Assembly (NCBI GenBank): GCA_022559845.1
Contig: CM040117.1
Span: 143,348,732-143,412,731 of the forward strand
DNA from: Amorphophallus konjac
Taxonomy: Eukaryota; Streptophyta; Magnoliopsida; Alismatales; Araceae
Direction: 5' to 3'
Length of the DNA stretch: 64,000 nt
Below, one piece after another: positions 12,459 to 23,989 of this stretch (positions within the stretch are counted from its first letter, which is position 1; each line of letters starts with the position of its first letter). The position numbers and the translations under genes are program-made. Under the pieces are notes generated by a model that had not been told where the DNA came from, ran no database searches, and was given only the letters and a program-made list of their open reading frames with translations.

Positions 12459-13871
12459 CTAACCGAAGTCCGGACAATCAACATAGGCCTCCTTCATCTT
12501 CTCTAACCCTATGACCTCGGCACTCATGGTGGTAAGCAAACATGCTCGCCAACTCAAGGCATCAGCCACCTTGTTCTCCACTCCAGCCTTATGTTTAAGC
12601 ACAAAGGTGAACTGCTGGAGATACTCGACCCAACGACTGTGACGCGAGTTAAGCTTATTTTGGGAATCGAGGTACCTCAATGCCTTATGATCGGAGTATA
12701 GTACAAACTCCTGATGTAAAAGATAGTGCCTCCAATGCCTAAGAGCCTGAACAACTGCGTAGAATTCTTTATCATATGTGGAATATCGCAGTTTCACGTC
12801 ATTCAGCTTCTCGCTGAAATATGCGATCGGGTGGGACTCCTGACTCAAAACTCCTCCTATCCCAACACCCGACGCATCACAAGAGACCTCAAACACCTTC
12901 GAGAAGTCAGGCAATCGAAGGATAGGCGTCTGGGTCATGCGCTCCTTGATGTCCTTGAAGGCGGCAGATGCGGCCTTCGTCCATACAAATGTGCCCTTTC
13001 GTATACAATCCGTGATCGGGGCGGTGACGGAGCTAAATCCGCGGATGAAGTGATGATAGAACGTCGCAAGACCATGAAAGCTGCGGACATCATGAACGGT
13101 ACAGGGTTCCGGCCACTCAACAATGGCCCGGACCTTCTCCAGATCGGCGGAGACCCCAGTACTAGACACAATGAAACCCAAGAAGGTAAGCTGAGGTGTC
13201 ATGAAGGCACACTTCTGTGGGTTCGCAAATAGCTTCTCTCTCCGAAGAAGTAGACAGACCTGCCGAAGGTGGTCTAAGTGGTCCCCTGTGGTGCGGCTAT
13301 AGATAAGGATATCATCAAAATACACCACTACAAAGACTCCAATGAAAGGTCGAAGGACCTGAGTCATGAGCCGCATGAAAGTGCTAGGGGCATTGGTCAA
13401 CCCAAAAGGCATGACCAACCACTCATATAGTCCATCCTTGGTCTTAAATGCGGTCTTCCACTCATCACCTGGCCTAATCCTCACCTGATGGTAGCCACTC
13501 TTAAGATCGATCTTCGAAAAGATAGTGGCACCTGCCATCATGTCCAGCATGTCATCAAGGCGTGGAATAGGGAACCTGTACTTCACGGTGATTTTGTTTA
13601 TGGCACGACTATCAATGCACTTTCTCCACGTGCCATCCTTCTTCGGGGCGAGTAATGCGGGTACAGCACATGGACTCATGCTGTCCCGAACAGACCCTCT
13701 CTGCACTAACTCATCGACCTGTCGTTTAAGCTCGGCATGCTCCGTGGGACTCATGCGATAATGAGGAAGGTTGGGCAAAGAAGAGCCCGGAACAAGGTCG
13801 ATGGCATGCTGAATATCCCGCATAGGTGGGAGTCCCTCGGGAAGCTCATCGGGAAAGACATCGGCATACTC
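12459..13871 (-). pseudogene. Chromovirus reverse transcriptase and RNase H
   Basis: The frame is open for 454 codons from 13823, starting in [14 protein letters not shown]. Reverse-transcriptase motifs: [52 protein letters not shown] (catalytic DD) and FLGFIVS. RNase H follows: [25 protein letters not shown] and [10 protein letters not shown]. The [17 protein letters not shown] and GIGGVL wording is shared with CRM/Reina-type chromoviruses. A stop at about 13870 (probably CAG to TAG) separates it from gag-protease and another at 12459 from integrase. Confidence 0.95.
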
Positions 13872-16064
13872 CTACAGAATGGGAACAACCTCGGGTGTGA
13901 GCTCACCCTCGGAGTCCCGCTCCACCTCTCGGACCGTAATGGCAAACACCGGACAGCCCTGACTAAGCTCCTGCTCCATTTCCCGGGAGATAATCATCAT
14001 CAATCTCCTCGTCGAGGGCTCTCCTGGGATAGAGGTAATGGTCATAGCCCGAGCTGGGGATGGGGTACTAGGCCCGAGAACGGAAGGCATCGGAGTACTA
14101 GGGCCAGTTGGACCCCTGACTGATGGGCTCCTGGGTCGAACGGGTTGGAAGGTGACCCGCTGGCCAGCGTGGTCAAAGGTACAGGTGTTCGACTGGCCAT
14201 GGAGCGTGGCATCCCGGTCAAATAACCACGGCCTACCAAGAATGATACTGCCCACTTCCATGGGGAGAACATCACACCAGATCTCGTCACGGTAGGAGTG
14301 GAGCTGCAGCGGGACCAAGCACCGCAGCCTGACCGAAATGGAAGTGGTATCCACCCATGATACCTGATAGGGACAAGGATGGTCTACGGGTGTGAGACCA
14401 AGACGGGCGACAGTGTTCGTGGAGATTGCATTGATACAACTCCCGCTATCGATGACCACCTTGCAAATTTGCTTTCCCAGCCTACAGAATACATGAAGGA
14501 TAGTAGTCCGACGCCAGTCATCACTGACCTGCGGCTGGGTGAGGATACATCTGACGACCCCCACGTGGGTATTGTCCGAATGTTGGGCCTCCTGGGCCTC
14601 ACCTCCCATCTCATAGTACTCATCAGCTAGCTCTTCATCTGCCTCATAGCTGACTAACTCGAGGCCCGTAGGGGTGGTATCCTCGGCCTGTGTGTCCCCA
14701 ATGTGAAGAGATGGGCGGGTGGGACACTGGTTGGTGAAATGGCCAAACCCATTGCAGCGATAACACTGCTGCCGTAATCCACTAGGCTCCCCAATCATAG
14801 GTCCTTTACCTTTATCCTCCCGACGGATAGGAGGCGTAGGCAACAATGGACGTGCAGGAGGTGCGAGTGCCGGTGGACGGGCTATGGGTGGGGCCGTAAG
14901 ATGCTGGGGACGAGGAAGGTCCGTCGGGGGTGGAGGACGAGGCCTAGGAGCAAAGGGCTTGGGGCGATCGGGCTCCTGAGGTCGAGTCATGGGGGCCCTC
15001 GGATACGTGCCAGATGAGCCACGGGGCTCGACACTACGAAGGGGAAAGGAGCCCAACCGATGGGGTGACTCGAACTCGGCCTCGAACTGCTCCAATTCGA
15101 GAGCGATCTGATATGCCTGCTCCAAAGTGGTTGCATTGCGGCGAAAAAGTTCATATTGATAATTGGGCCGCAAACCTCTTCGAAAGTGGGATATAGTCAT
15201 GGTGCTCTCTTCCGTGACCCCACACCGTAAGTAATACTTATCGAACTCGGCGGTGTTCTCGGTCACGGATCAGTTCCCTTGGGAGATGATTTGCCACTTG
15301 TCTATAAGACGTTGGCGATATGAGGCGGGAAGGTATTTCTCCCTCAATTTGATTTTTATATCATCCCAAGTACCGATTTGGGGTTGACGTCGCTGATTGA
15401 GCAGGCTCTCCACATTGATCCAATAAGTTTGGGCTTGGCCTTGCAACTTCATCTTCGCGTATCGGACTCTTCAGTGGTCCGTCATCTCAAACCACTCGAA
15501 GTACCGGTCCATGCCGGCCTCCCAATCTAAATACACTCGAGGGTCCAAGGACCCGCTAAAAGTGGGAGGGTTCGCACGCACGCCCCTAAGAATGCGGTCG
15601 TCCTCCTCGTAATCACGATTCCGTCATTGATGACGACGACCGTTACCCCCTTGATCATTATCAGATGCATAATCATCCACCACATGCACCTGTTGAACCC
15701 CAACATTCTCCGCCTGAGCTCTTGGTACAGCAGGTTGCTGAACCGGCTCCTGTTGGCCATTCGTCGGCGCGGGTTGCGCCGCTACTGGGCCCCTCTCGAG
15801 GACGGCAATCCTCCCAACTAAGCCCTGGATGGACTGATCCGAACTCTCGACCCGATCCTCGAGGGCTTTCATCCGCCCTTCTAGACGCGTTCCTATGCCA
15901 TCCATACACGTACTAAGGCCATCCATACGCTTGTCAAGACGTTCCATAATGGCTCGGAACATCTCAGCCGTCGAGGACTCATCGGAGCTACAGGCTCGGG
16001 AGTCCGCCATAGGTGGTGGTGGCGAGTATTGGGTACCTCGACGGGTGGGCATGCAAAGACACAT
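13872..16064 (-). pseudogene. Chromovirus gag and protease
   Basis: The N-terminal part (16064-15624) is acidic with a predicted coiled coil (MERLDKRMDGLSTCMDG...LEDRVE). The gag core includes TFSGSLDPRVYLDWE, LREKYLPASY and LRPNYQYELFRR. A proline-rich linker leads to one zinc knuckle, CYRCNGFGHFTNQC. The protease has VVIDSGSCINAIS and ILGRPWL. Stops at about 15623, 15467 and 15268 are all TGA in contexts suggesting CGA or TGG originals. Gag packages RNA; protease would cut the polyprotein. Confidence 0.92.
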
Positions 16065-16366
16065 GACCTAGAAGACACCGACTAATGCAAACACTCACTA
16101 ATGCAACAAAGATGCACTTAGACCTAACCAATATACGGTAAATGGTGGAGATAAGCGATCCGAAGATCACTCGCGCAAGTGTGCGGTCTTTCCGATAGGC
16201 ATAACCTAACGTTCGGACAACACCTTTTGATATACCGGGTAAAGGGTGCAAATGTAATTTAAAACACACTTTTTTTGTTGGTTTTGAAAATAATGATGAT
16301 GCTAGACTTGACTTAGACCATGATCCATGTAAGACATATGCAATGACTACCCTAGACTCGACTTGC

Positions 16367-16378
16367 GCTCTGATACCA
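16367..16378 (-). other. Primer-binding site (tRNA-Met) of chromovirus
   Basis: The minus strand reads TGGTATCAGAGC, three bases from the 5' LTR edge at 16382. This is the complement of the 3' end of plant initiator tRNA-Met and fixes the element's orientation. Confidence 0.93.
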
Positions 16379-16381
16379 AAC

Positions 16382-18668
16382 TGATGCGGGATGGACACGG
16401 GGACCGACTCTACGTGGTATGGACCTCGGACTCTAGATGCTGACACGACCAGCAACACATGATAGGAGAGACACTAAGCCCGACACGGAGAGCTCCTATG
16501 GGCTATACGTCGCTAACAGAAACACAAGCTCACTCATCGTCCTAAGCGAGGGAAACATGGATCGTGCGTGGTTAAAGAACCAGCAGAGTTCAAGGGTAGT
16601 CGATTCACTTCCGGACTCGGATCAAGTCGCGGGACGGGTCACTCTCACACTCACAGCGGTGACATGGACACACGGGCTAGTACCTATCGCTCTCGGCAGT
16701 GGCAAAAGACCATATACTAGCTAAGCAAATGAACGCCAAGAGGTTCGGACCATTACCTCCACGCACCCGGCATGGCGAAGACAACCCCGGCCGAATCATG
16801 GACTCCCGGTTAACAAATATTACAGCAATACACTAAGTCGACCCACTCCACGCAGGGTGGTAAAAGGTCACATGTGGGGTCCGGGATTCACGCAACTTGG
16901 GTTGACGGGCAGCATCTTGATGTCGCCCGGCGGTGCCAAACTCCGCGTTTTCGTGCTTTCCGAACGGCAGCTTCTACGGGCCCACGGGGCCCACGGACGG
17001 CGCTGTCCTCCGGATCTGCGGGGGTGGGACCCGCTGTGATGGGAACCCCTGGTGGCGTGCCTCCACGGACGGCGGTCGGCCGGGAACACCGATCGGGGGT
17101 CGATCGGCCCCGATTCCCAACTCTTGAACTAATAACCCACGGATTTTGGTTGCTGTCTTCCGGCGCGCGCTGCGGCAAAAACGGCCGATGCGATCAATCC
17201 CGACGTCGGATTGGGACGCATGAGTTATCGTTGGAAAGATCTCTTCAAATGCTTCAATCTAGACCCAGAGAGATCTGCTGGATCTGGTCGGATCAGAACT
17301 TTATTGAATTTACAAGTCCCTGTTGTACAGTAACCGAAATCTCAGATCTGCAGAGCACTTGTCTGAGAACCACTGTTGGCCGCCTAGTAAACCTCCGATT
17401 CAGCTCTTGAGCGCTTCATCAAAGTTATGGGATTTTGGACAAGGAAGACGGGGATATTTTTTTTGGACTGATTGGAGGTGGCTGTGAGTTGTTATGATTT
17501 GTTTACTGGAGGGTGGTTGGATCTGAGAACAGGTGGACAACACTGTAGCTATCTTTGAGATCGATTTTTGAAAAATATGGGATGGACTCAAAAAAATTCA
17601 AGAAAATTTTGGGACGGTGGGGTTGATCAACATAACTCCCAGTGAAATTGGGAGATCTAAAAAAATCAGAAATAGATCCTAACACTTGAAACACAGGCCG
17701 GTTGGAAGTTGAAACAGCAAGCAGACAGATCTAGAAATTAAGGTTGGACGAAAATAAACAAATATCAAATGGGATCTTTATGACCAACCAAAATTTTTGG
17801 GATGTGCTTGACAGGTCTGGAGCATCCCCTAAAATCCCCAGGTCGATCTGACCTAATGGCTGACACAGAGAATTCATGGAAGCTGCTGTGGTCGGATAAA
17901 GGCAGAACTCCAGCGATCTCGGCGGTGATGCGATGGCGGCTCGTGGCGGCGGCGGCGGCGACTGGAATGATAAGGGGAGGAGTCACACCTCCAGAGGGAA
18001 GCCTTCACAGCTTAAAGGGGGAGAGGGAGGAGAGAGGAGGGGGGCGCACCAGCCCTTGCTCTTGGAATTTGTTTGATTCAAATCGCATTATTTCATCAAA
18101 ATGGGAAATTACAAGTATTTATGTGTTACTTCTCACATCCATTGTCCACCGTTGGATCTAGGGGATGGGAATGGGTGGCCTGGATTGAGTGTGACACACA
18201 CACACAAAATACAATAAATAATTAAGGGGGGGGCGGCCCTTGGACCAAGGGGAGTGGGCTTGACTTGGTAGGTGGGGTGGGTGGCCAAAATGTGGACTTT
18301 CCAAGCCACTTGTCCCCCACTTGGCCCACCCTTCTAGAAGCCTCCATGTGGAAGGTTGACTGACCCCACATGGGACCCTAGGCTGAGGTGGCTCAATGGG
18401 ATGGGGCCTGGGGGGCCCGTGGTGCCCACGGGCCCCAAATTGTACATAAGCCCCTCTTACAATCAAAATAGCAGACCGAATATAATGAAATAAACACAAA
18501 TTACACACAAATAAAGTTTAACTAAATATGATAAATGGGGAGGCTCAAGGCGGAGTCTCCAGGTTGTCTCCGAGCCAGATGGACGCTGAGGTGGCTCGAG
18601 TCGCGCTCCGTGTGCGGTACCGGTGGCTCGGCGTATCGCGCCGCTCAACTGCTCGGGTGTCCGCACCA
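16382..18668 (-). repeat. 5' LTR of chromovirus
   Basis: 2287 bp, the right copy, carrying the promoter on the minus strand. It matches the left LTR along its length, including the inverted repeat near 17092-17118 and the GGC run near 17943-17960. The 5' leader and gag N-terminus lie to its left (16065-16381). No separate gene is visible in it. Confidence 0.93.
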
Positions 18669-18673
18669 AAATT

Positions 18674-19458
18674 CCCTCCGAGGGCAGTCATATTCTGTTG
18701 GAAATTATTAAAACAAGCAGTCCCAGTGGACAACCGGATTCAAAACATTGGGATTAATCTGGCTTCATGCTGCAACTGTTGTACCTTCCTTCATGAAATT
18801 GACGATGAAGATCATCTCTTCATTAAAAGTGAGCTGGCTCAATTTTTATGGAACAGATTTGCCCTCTTAATTACAAACACAAGTTTGGAATCTGCAAATA
18901 TACTCAGCCGATTGAGATCATCCACAATTGGGGCCAATATCAGAAGACCAAAAGGCTTTATTTCCATGCTAGTTACTCTTTTGATTATTTGGGAGATATG
19001 GAAATCCAGGACCATCCGGGGGAGGAGGATGTTTTCGAGACTCTCATGGACATTTACTGCTGGGATTCTCATATTTTTATGGTAATGGCTCTAACATGGT
19101 GGCTGAAGGAAGAGCCTTACTAGATGGTCTTCGCCTAGCTCAATTACATTCAATCACTTTGTCGGTTATATATACAGATTCAATGGTTTTGATGGAGCTG
19201 CTAAGCAACAAAAGAGAACCACCATGGTCTCTCCTCCCTTGGTGGAAACCACTTCAGCAACTTTTCTCATACTTCAACTGCCCCATTCTCCATGCATATA
19301 GAGAAACCAATCAGCTAGCTGATGCATTGGCTAACCATGCGGTTCTAATTGGACAGAACATGGAGTTCCTAGCATACAGTGAGCTGCCTTTACTAGCCAA
19401 AGGCTATGCTAAAGCCGACGCCTGTGGTATACCAAACTTTCGTAGGAGACTTGTATAG
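18674..19458 (+). pseudogene. LINE ORF2 part 2: zinc-binding domain and RNase H
   Basis: After removing the chromovirus and one TSD, the frame continues NIKF/PPRAVIFCWKLLKQ. This is the reverse-transcriptase-associated zinc-binding domain of plant LINEs, with cysteines in SCCNCCTFLHE and HLF. A frameshift near 19085-19096 precedes an RNase H segment: VAEGRALLDGLRLAQ, VIYTDSMVLMELL, HAYRETNQLADALANHA. The last ends the DNA/RNA-cleaving fold. The terminal TAG is at 19456-19458. Confidence 0.88.
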
Positions 19459-19643
19459 GATTCTTTTTTTCCTTTCACTCATTGTTTGACAGAGACAAAA
19501 GTCTCCTCCGATATTGTACATACAATTTACACAGAAATAAAATTGCATCGAGTGGATCGATGGTGGAGTGAGAACATTCCCTTCCTCTGGAATGGGGGTG
19601 CACTCTCCCTTCATCCTACTTGATGTTTTTGCTTTAAAAAAAG
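19459..19643 (+). other. LINE 3' UTR and tail
   Basis: This noncoding stretch follows the RNase H stop and ends in CTTTAAAAAAAG directly before the 3' TSD CATAGCCAA. A short A run rather than a long poly(A) suggests an old insertion. Confidence 0.6.
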
Positions 19644-19796
19644 CATAGCCAAGAGAACCAAAGGTCAAAGATTCAGTTGACACCTTCAAGACTATCAAGG
19701 TTGATGCCATAGATTAGAACAGGCTGCTAAAGGACTTAAGCGACGAGCTAACGGGGTTAATGGACTGACTCGGGGAATCCCGGGGTCTGCCCAGCT

Positions 19797-19975
19797 AGCG
19801 GTCGACCGCTAGCCCAGGGGCAGTCGACCACCTCAGCTAGTAGTCCACTGTCTATAGAACTCTCAGTGGCGGTCGACCGCCAGCCGAGTAGCAGTCGACC
19901 GAAAATACCAGGGACTAAATTTCTACATCGTTTCTCAGTAGCGGTCGACCGCCAGAAGGTTTCGATCGATCACCA
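19797..19975 (+). repeat. Cluster of GCGGTCGACCGC palindromic words
   Basis: GCGGTCGACCGCTAGCC, GGCGGTCGACCGCCAGCC and GCGGTCGACCGCCAG occur with weaker forms (GCAGTCGACCACC, GCAGTCGACCG, TCGATCGATCACCAGCC) between. The core GGTCGACC is self-complementary. Copies C (57600-57705) and D (48215-48365) carry similar clusters in the same place between the LTR start and the TATA box. Confidence 0.8.
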
Positions 19976-20114
19976 GCCCCGAGCCAACAAAAGTTGACTT
20001 TGCTTTCCACTTCGAGAAGAGCCTCTTCCCTTGTAATTATTTAATCCCAAAGACACCCAATCACCCACAAAACGTGGATCTGTTCTAGGGGATGTCCAAG
20101 GACCATTCAAATGC

Positions 20115-20120
20115 TATAAA
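20115..20120 (+). promoter_or_regulatory. TATA box of LTR B
   Basis: GCTATAAAACAAAGACAAGA. Copy C has GTATAAAATACACACAAGA at 57847 and copy D a minus-strand TATAAAACC (48066-48075), each followed by an AGAGGG / GAGATCAA leader. Confidence 0.7.
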
Positions 20121-20558
20121 ACAAAGACAAGAGGGTTAGGAAACCCAAGTTGATCAAGAGGGATCAAAGGAGATCAAGAGAGGCTAGAGGAGGTGCTTGG
20201 AAGAAGGGGTACTATAGCTTCGTGAACAGTACTTTGTGCAGCAAGATCTTCATCCATCTCTAAGGTGTTTCAAGCCAAATCTGAAGCTAGCAACCTCCAA
20301 GGAAGAGAAGAGCCAAGGAAGCAAGCAAGGATTCCAAGAAGAGTGCCTAAGGGAGAAAGAAGAGAAGCCAAGCAAGCAATAAAGGAGAAAAGCCAAGCAA
20401 GCACGGATTGAAGCTCCGATCAAGTGAAGATACGTTCAAGATCCGCAACATGCATTCAAGGGGAACCCAAAACAGGAGTTTTCTAAACTAAGCCTCATCG
20501 TCTTTATGTTTTGGGTGCTGTAATTGTGTTCATCATAAACTGCAAACTCGTGTGTGTG

Positions 20559-20882
20559 TGGATCATTGTTGGATCCATGGTCGTGTGTGTGTGTGTCATT
20601 TTTGATTCGTGTGTGCGTATGTCTTCTTAGATCTGTATGTGTTGTGTGATTTTATCCAGATCTTAGTGTCTGTGCGTGTGGATTGCTGCACTTGTAGTAG
20701 CAAGTGTGTGTGTTCTTGATCCAGTTGTTAGATAATGTTGGAGACCTTGTCTCCGCGTGTGTGTGTGTGTGTTGGGGCACGTCCCCATGTGTGTGGGAAG
20801 GTGTCGTCCTACGTGTGTGGTTGGAGCGTCATCTCCGTTTGGGGATTTATCCCCGAGTGAAGTCTTACTGGGTTTAGTGAGG
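20559..20882 (+). ncRNA. Candidate hairpin row in leader RNA, LTR B
   Basis: Stem-loops seen by eye: TGGATC/GATCCA (20559-20577), GGAGAC-ctt-GTCTCC (20740-20754), TGGGG-cacgt-CCCCA (20773-20787), GGGG-atttat-CCCC (20841-20854) and TCTTACT-gggttt-AGTGAGG (20863-20882, two G-U pairs). GT-repeat runs separate most of them. The row lies downstream of the TATA box and so in the transcribed R/U5 region. Most stems recur in copies C and D, some with compensatory changes. RNA structure is inferred, not folded. Confidence 0.55.
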
Positions 20883-21212
20883 GGTGGACGTAGGATTACC
20901 GTCGTTGCATCCGAACCACCTTAAAAACCGTTGTGCACTATGATTTGATTTGTGTGGTTTGGTCCTTTTCTTCTACCTCCATTCTAAGTGAGTGTATGTG
21001 TTAATTGTTGTTACGGATTTATCTACGTATATCTTGCATATTCTATATCTCATCATACAAAGTTTGATAAATCCAATTTGTGTTCAAATAGTTTTAATAT
21101 CTTAACTAGCATTCGATCACATATTTCATAAAAGGCCAAAAGTTTTCGTAATATTTGTAAACACCCAATTCACCCCCCTCTTGGGTGTCATTGATCGCGG
21201 GACTTCAGCATC

Positions 21213-22584
21213 CACTTGCTCGGGGTGTGGTGCTTCCTTGACCGAAGGGGAAGACGCGAGCGGATATGGGGGAGCGGAAGGCTGACTCATGGAAGGTTGA
21301 TATGCGGAGGGTTGACTCATGGAGGGTTGACATGTGGAGGCGTAGGGCTGACTTATGGATGGTGCGATGTAAGTGGATGGCCGACTCGTGGAGGGGGAAG
21401 GTTGATATGTGGAGGTAGATGTAGATGGCAGGGTGTAAGTGGGCGTAGGATGTGGAGGAGACTCAGGGTCAAGGGAACCTTGGAGTCGTTGGCGAATGAA
21501 GCGGGCTCTTCTATAAAGTTGCTACTAGGAGGTGATGTCGTTGAGGGCTAAGACGAACCGATACTCGGGTGTTGCATTAGAAATCAACATCTTAATCTGC
21601 TCCCCCTCCAAAATGTGCCCCGGGACTTATGAGGCAAGATGACGCCATCGGTCAGCAAAGGTGCAGAACTCTTCATTCGGCTTCATCTTCTCTTGGGCCA
21701 GATCCACCATAGAACACTTGGACCCAACCTGGTCCTGAAACTACTGAATGAACTTCTCTTGAAAGACTTGAAAATTCACAATCTGCTCTTGCGGGAGGGA
21801 AAAAAATCAATCCCGAGCCGGCCCATCCAATGATAGACCAAATAAATAGGCCATCAAGCGTTGATCATGTCAAAACTAGGCAGACTCATAAACGAACTCC
21901 TTCAAGTGCACATAGGGGTCACCGACTCCACCATAACGCGATATGTGGGAATTTGCGAAGGAGGCAAAAGTCAAAGATTTTAAAATGCGAATGGAACACT
22001 TAAGGAGGATTTGGGATCAATCTGACATTTAAGTTCATCAAGATGGCGTTGAGTTTGAGCAATCATCTTCTGGGTAGGGAGAGATCGAGAGTAATGTGGG
22101 CCAGCTTGAGCAAGAGGTTGTGAACTCGGACCAGGAACATGATATTGGGCCGGATAAGAGGATCCGTGCTGAAAAGAAGAAGGGCCCATTCCGGGGTTGG
22201 AAGGGTACGTGGGCCTAGAGGGGATATGGGCATGTGGACCCATTGGGCTGGCAACATAAGTAGAAGAAGGAGGTGGCCCATCAGAGGAATACGGCCCATT
22301 AAGAGGAGAGGGCCCGTTAAGAGAATGAGGCCCATTAATATGAGAAGAGGGCCCGTTGAGAGAAGAAGGCCCTGGGCCTGGGCCTGGTGCATTTGACAAA
22401 CAAGGCATGATAAGTGGGTCATGAGATTAGCCTGTTCTTCAGACGGATCAGAAGGACTATGAGAAGATGGGCCCGCATGAGAAGAAGATTCCATGTGAGA
22501 ATAGGAATACCATTGGGAAGGAGAAGGATATATGGGAGGATGATGCTCCATGAGGGCACATGGAGACTTTCTACAAGATATCAA
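21213..22584 (-). pseudogene. Ty3/gypsy gag, decayed (layer-1 element)
   Basis: The minus-strand N-terminal half (22584-21980) is proline/glycine/serine-rich (PSSLNGPSSHINGPHSLNGP). The gag core follows at about 21960-21540: RYGGVGDPYVHLKEF, LMAYLFGLSLDGPARD, FFSLPQEQIVNFQVFQEKF and EEFCTFADRWRHLAS, the usual 'L..F..SL.G.A..WF..L' pattern. At least five stops interrupt the core, several at tryptophan positions. A second serine/proline-rich region runs into the solo-LTR junction at 21212. Gag would coat the element's RNA. Confidence 0.82.
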
Positions 22585-22599
22585 TGGGAATATAGCTCG

Positions 22600-23989
22600 G
22601 GAAGCAAGGACTTAATGGGCTTGAGAATAAGGGGGGGCAGACCCACTAATGCAAAGACCAAGGGAAGACAGACCTATGACAATGGGACTAAAGAATGGAC
22701 AAACAAAATAGGCTAGCCTAAATGGGCCTACCAACAAAAGAATATGTGGATGATGATGGGATGTAACACAAACACCACAAATGGGCCTAGACAGGCCCAA
22801 ACAACACAAAACAATGTGAAGGGTTTCACCCAAGTCAAACAAGTTAAAATGATGGGAAATATTTTAGAAGTTTTAATAGACCTTTTAATGATTTGAGTTA
22901 AGAATAAATCCCTTCAAGATAGGAATCCTATGGGAATAAGGTCTAAACTTTAGGTTGACTAATCCCTCATACGTATGCAAAATGCAAGCCTAAGGGGTGA
23001 AAAGGTACAACTGACCCGACATCCGTGTGGGAATCCACAGCTCACGAGGACTTACGGAGGTCCCGGATAAGATCACCTAGTCGACTCCAAGGAGTATGGA
23101 GGCAAGAGGATCACTTACCAAGGTAGGAATGCAACTATGATATGAAGAATGCATGGCCTTATGTGCACCGAAGTGCATGCAAAAATCTTGCATAAAACTA
23201 AAAAATGATGGCAAGATTTAATTATGAAAACAAGATGATATGGATGTAAACAATATATGAAAATGAAGATAATACGAAGGACAACAAGATAGGACCAGAA
23301 AAATACCCAATCAGAACCTAGAAGGTAATTAAATCACCAATGGAAAGCATACATATGAGTCTGCCTTTGGACCTGCATGCGGATTTTATGCACAAAATGT
23401 GAAAATGGAGATAATATTTAACTATGCAAACGTGACCCAAATGATGCAAATGATATATAGATGGAAAGACAATACAAAGGGGAACAATATGGAAGCAAGA
23501 AGTAAGCAATCAGATCGCAAGAAGCTAATAAAATCATCAACCAAAGATGTACCTGTGAGTCTGTCCTAGAACCTGCCTGTAGACTTTATGCAGAAAACTC
23601 AAAAATGGAGATACAATTAAACTATGCAAACATGACCCAAATAATGCAAATGATATATGGATGGAAAGACAATACAAATGGCTACAAAATGGGCCCAAGA
23701 ACAGAGCTATATATCTGACCCCGGGAGGTCAATTAAATCTCCCAATAAAGATGCCCCCATGAGCCTGTGTGCAGACCTGCCAAAATAAGAAAGTGGTCTA
23801 CCAGATGACCATTTTTAACACCCTTGCGGTCTAGTGGTAGACTGCAAGGCCAACAGAAAGGCCCTGACGGCCCAGCGATGACCGCTAGTCGCGTCTAGCA
23901 GTCTTGGAGAAGACCGCAACCCCCTAACAGACCCGAAAACACCTAGAATAGCTGGAAAATGGACAACACTTTATCTAAACATGCATATG
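22600..23989 (-). other. Leader of layer-1 element, no gene
   Basis: There is no convincing coding sequence. It lies between the gag start and, after the SIRE-like insertion is removed, the primer-binding site at 45696-45712. It holds about three copies of a 200-bp tandem repeat and an inverted-repeat-rich stretch (23815-23930) with GCGGTCTAG and GACCGCTAG words. ATATG at 23985-23989 is the left TSD of the SIRE-like composite. Confidence 0.6.
23195..23790 (-). repeat. 200-bp tandem repeat, about three copies
   Basis: AAAATGGAGATA...ACTATGCAAAC.TGACCCAAATGATGCAAATGATATAT recurs exactly 200 bp apart (23401 and 23601). A more diverged copy begins near 23195. Each unit also holds a variant of ATGAGTCTG.C.TGGACCTGC...TTTATGCA. 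It lies in the untranslated leader. Confidence 0.75.

Larger units (their letters stand above)
8699..18668 (-). mobile_element. Chromovirus (Ty3/gypsy), complete, 10 kb
   Basis: Two direct LTRs (8699-10984 and 16382-18668) begin TGATGCGGGA and end GTCCGCACCA on the plus strand. The 5-bp duplication AAATT lies at 8694-8698 and 18669-18673. The primer-binding site is next to the right LTR, so transcription runs right to left. The internal region encodes gag, protease, reverse transcriptase, RNase H, integrase and a C-terminal chromodomain. About six stops or frameshifts disable it. It sits in the LINE reading frame, which resumes exactly after one TSD is removed. Confidence 0.95.
5106..19643 (+). 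mobile_element. L1-type LINE, 5'-truncated, interrupted by a chromovirus
   Basis: Flanks share the 9-bp CATAGCCAA at 5097-5105 and 19644-19652, taken as the TSD. The 3' end is a short A-rich tail (CTTTAAAAAAAG). The element carries an ORF1 remnant, an ORF2 with endonuclease, reverse transcriptase and zinc-binding segment, and a C-terminal RNase H, an order known from plant L1-clade LINEs. It is split at 8698/18669 by an LTR element flanked by AAATT. The start is probably truncated, since little of ORF1 remains. Confidence 0.85.
4371..21207 (+). mobile_element. Solo LTR (family 2, copy B) carrying a LINE
   Basis: It starts TGTTGAGTAATGG and ends GCGGGACTTCA. The 5-bp duplication GCATC lies at 4366-4370 and 21208-21212. 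No internal region or second LTR separates the duplications, so this is a solo LTR left by recombination between the two LTRs of a complete element. Without the LINE (5106-19643 and one LINE TSD) it is about 2.29 kb. Copies C (57023-58974) and D (46794-52221, minus) share its start, GTCGACC motifs, TATA region, GT-rich hairpin leader and last 60 bp. Confidence 0.9.
19653..21207 (+). repeat. 3' part of solo LTR B (U3 end, R, U5)
   Basis: In order: a GTCGACC-motif cluster (about 19797-19970), TATAAA at 20115-20120, an AGCCAAGCAAGCAA-rich leader (20280-20410), the hairpin row with GT linkers (20559-20882), the conserved block GGGTGGACGTAGG...CCGAACCACCTT (20883-20932), and the terminal CACCCCCCTCTTGGGTGTCA and GATCGCGGGACTTCA segments. 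The promoter and leader order agrees with copies C and D. Confidence 0.82.
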
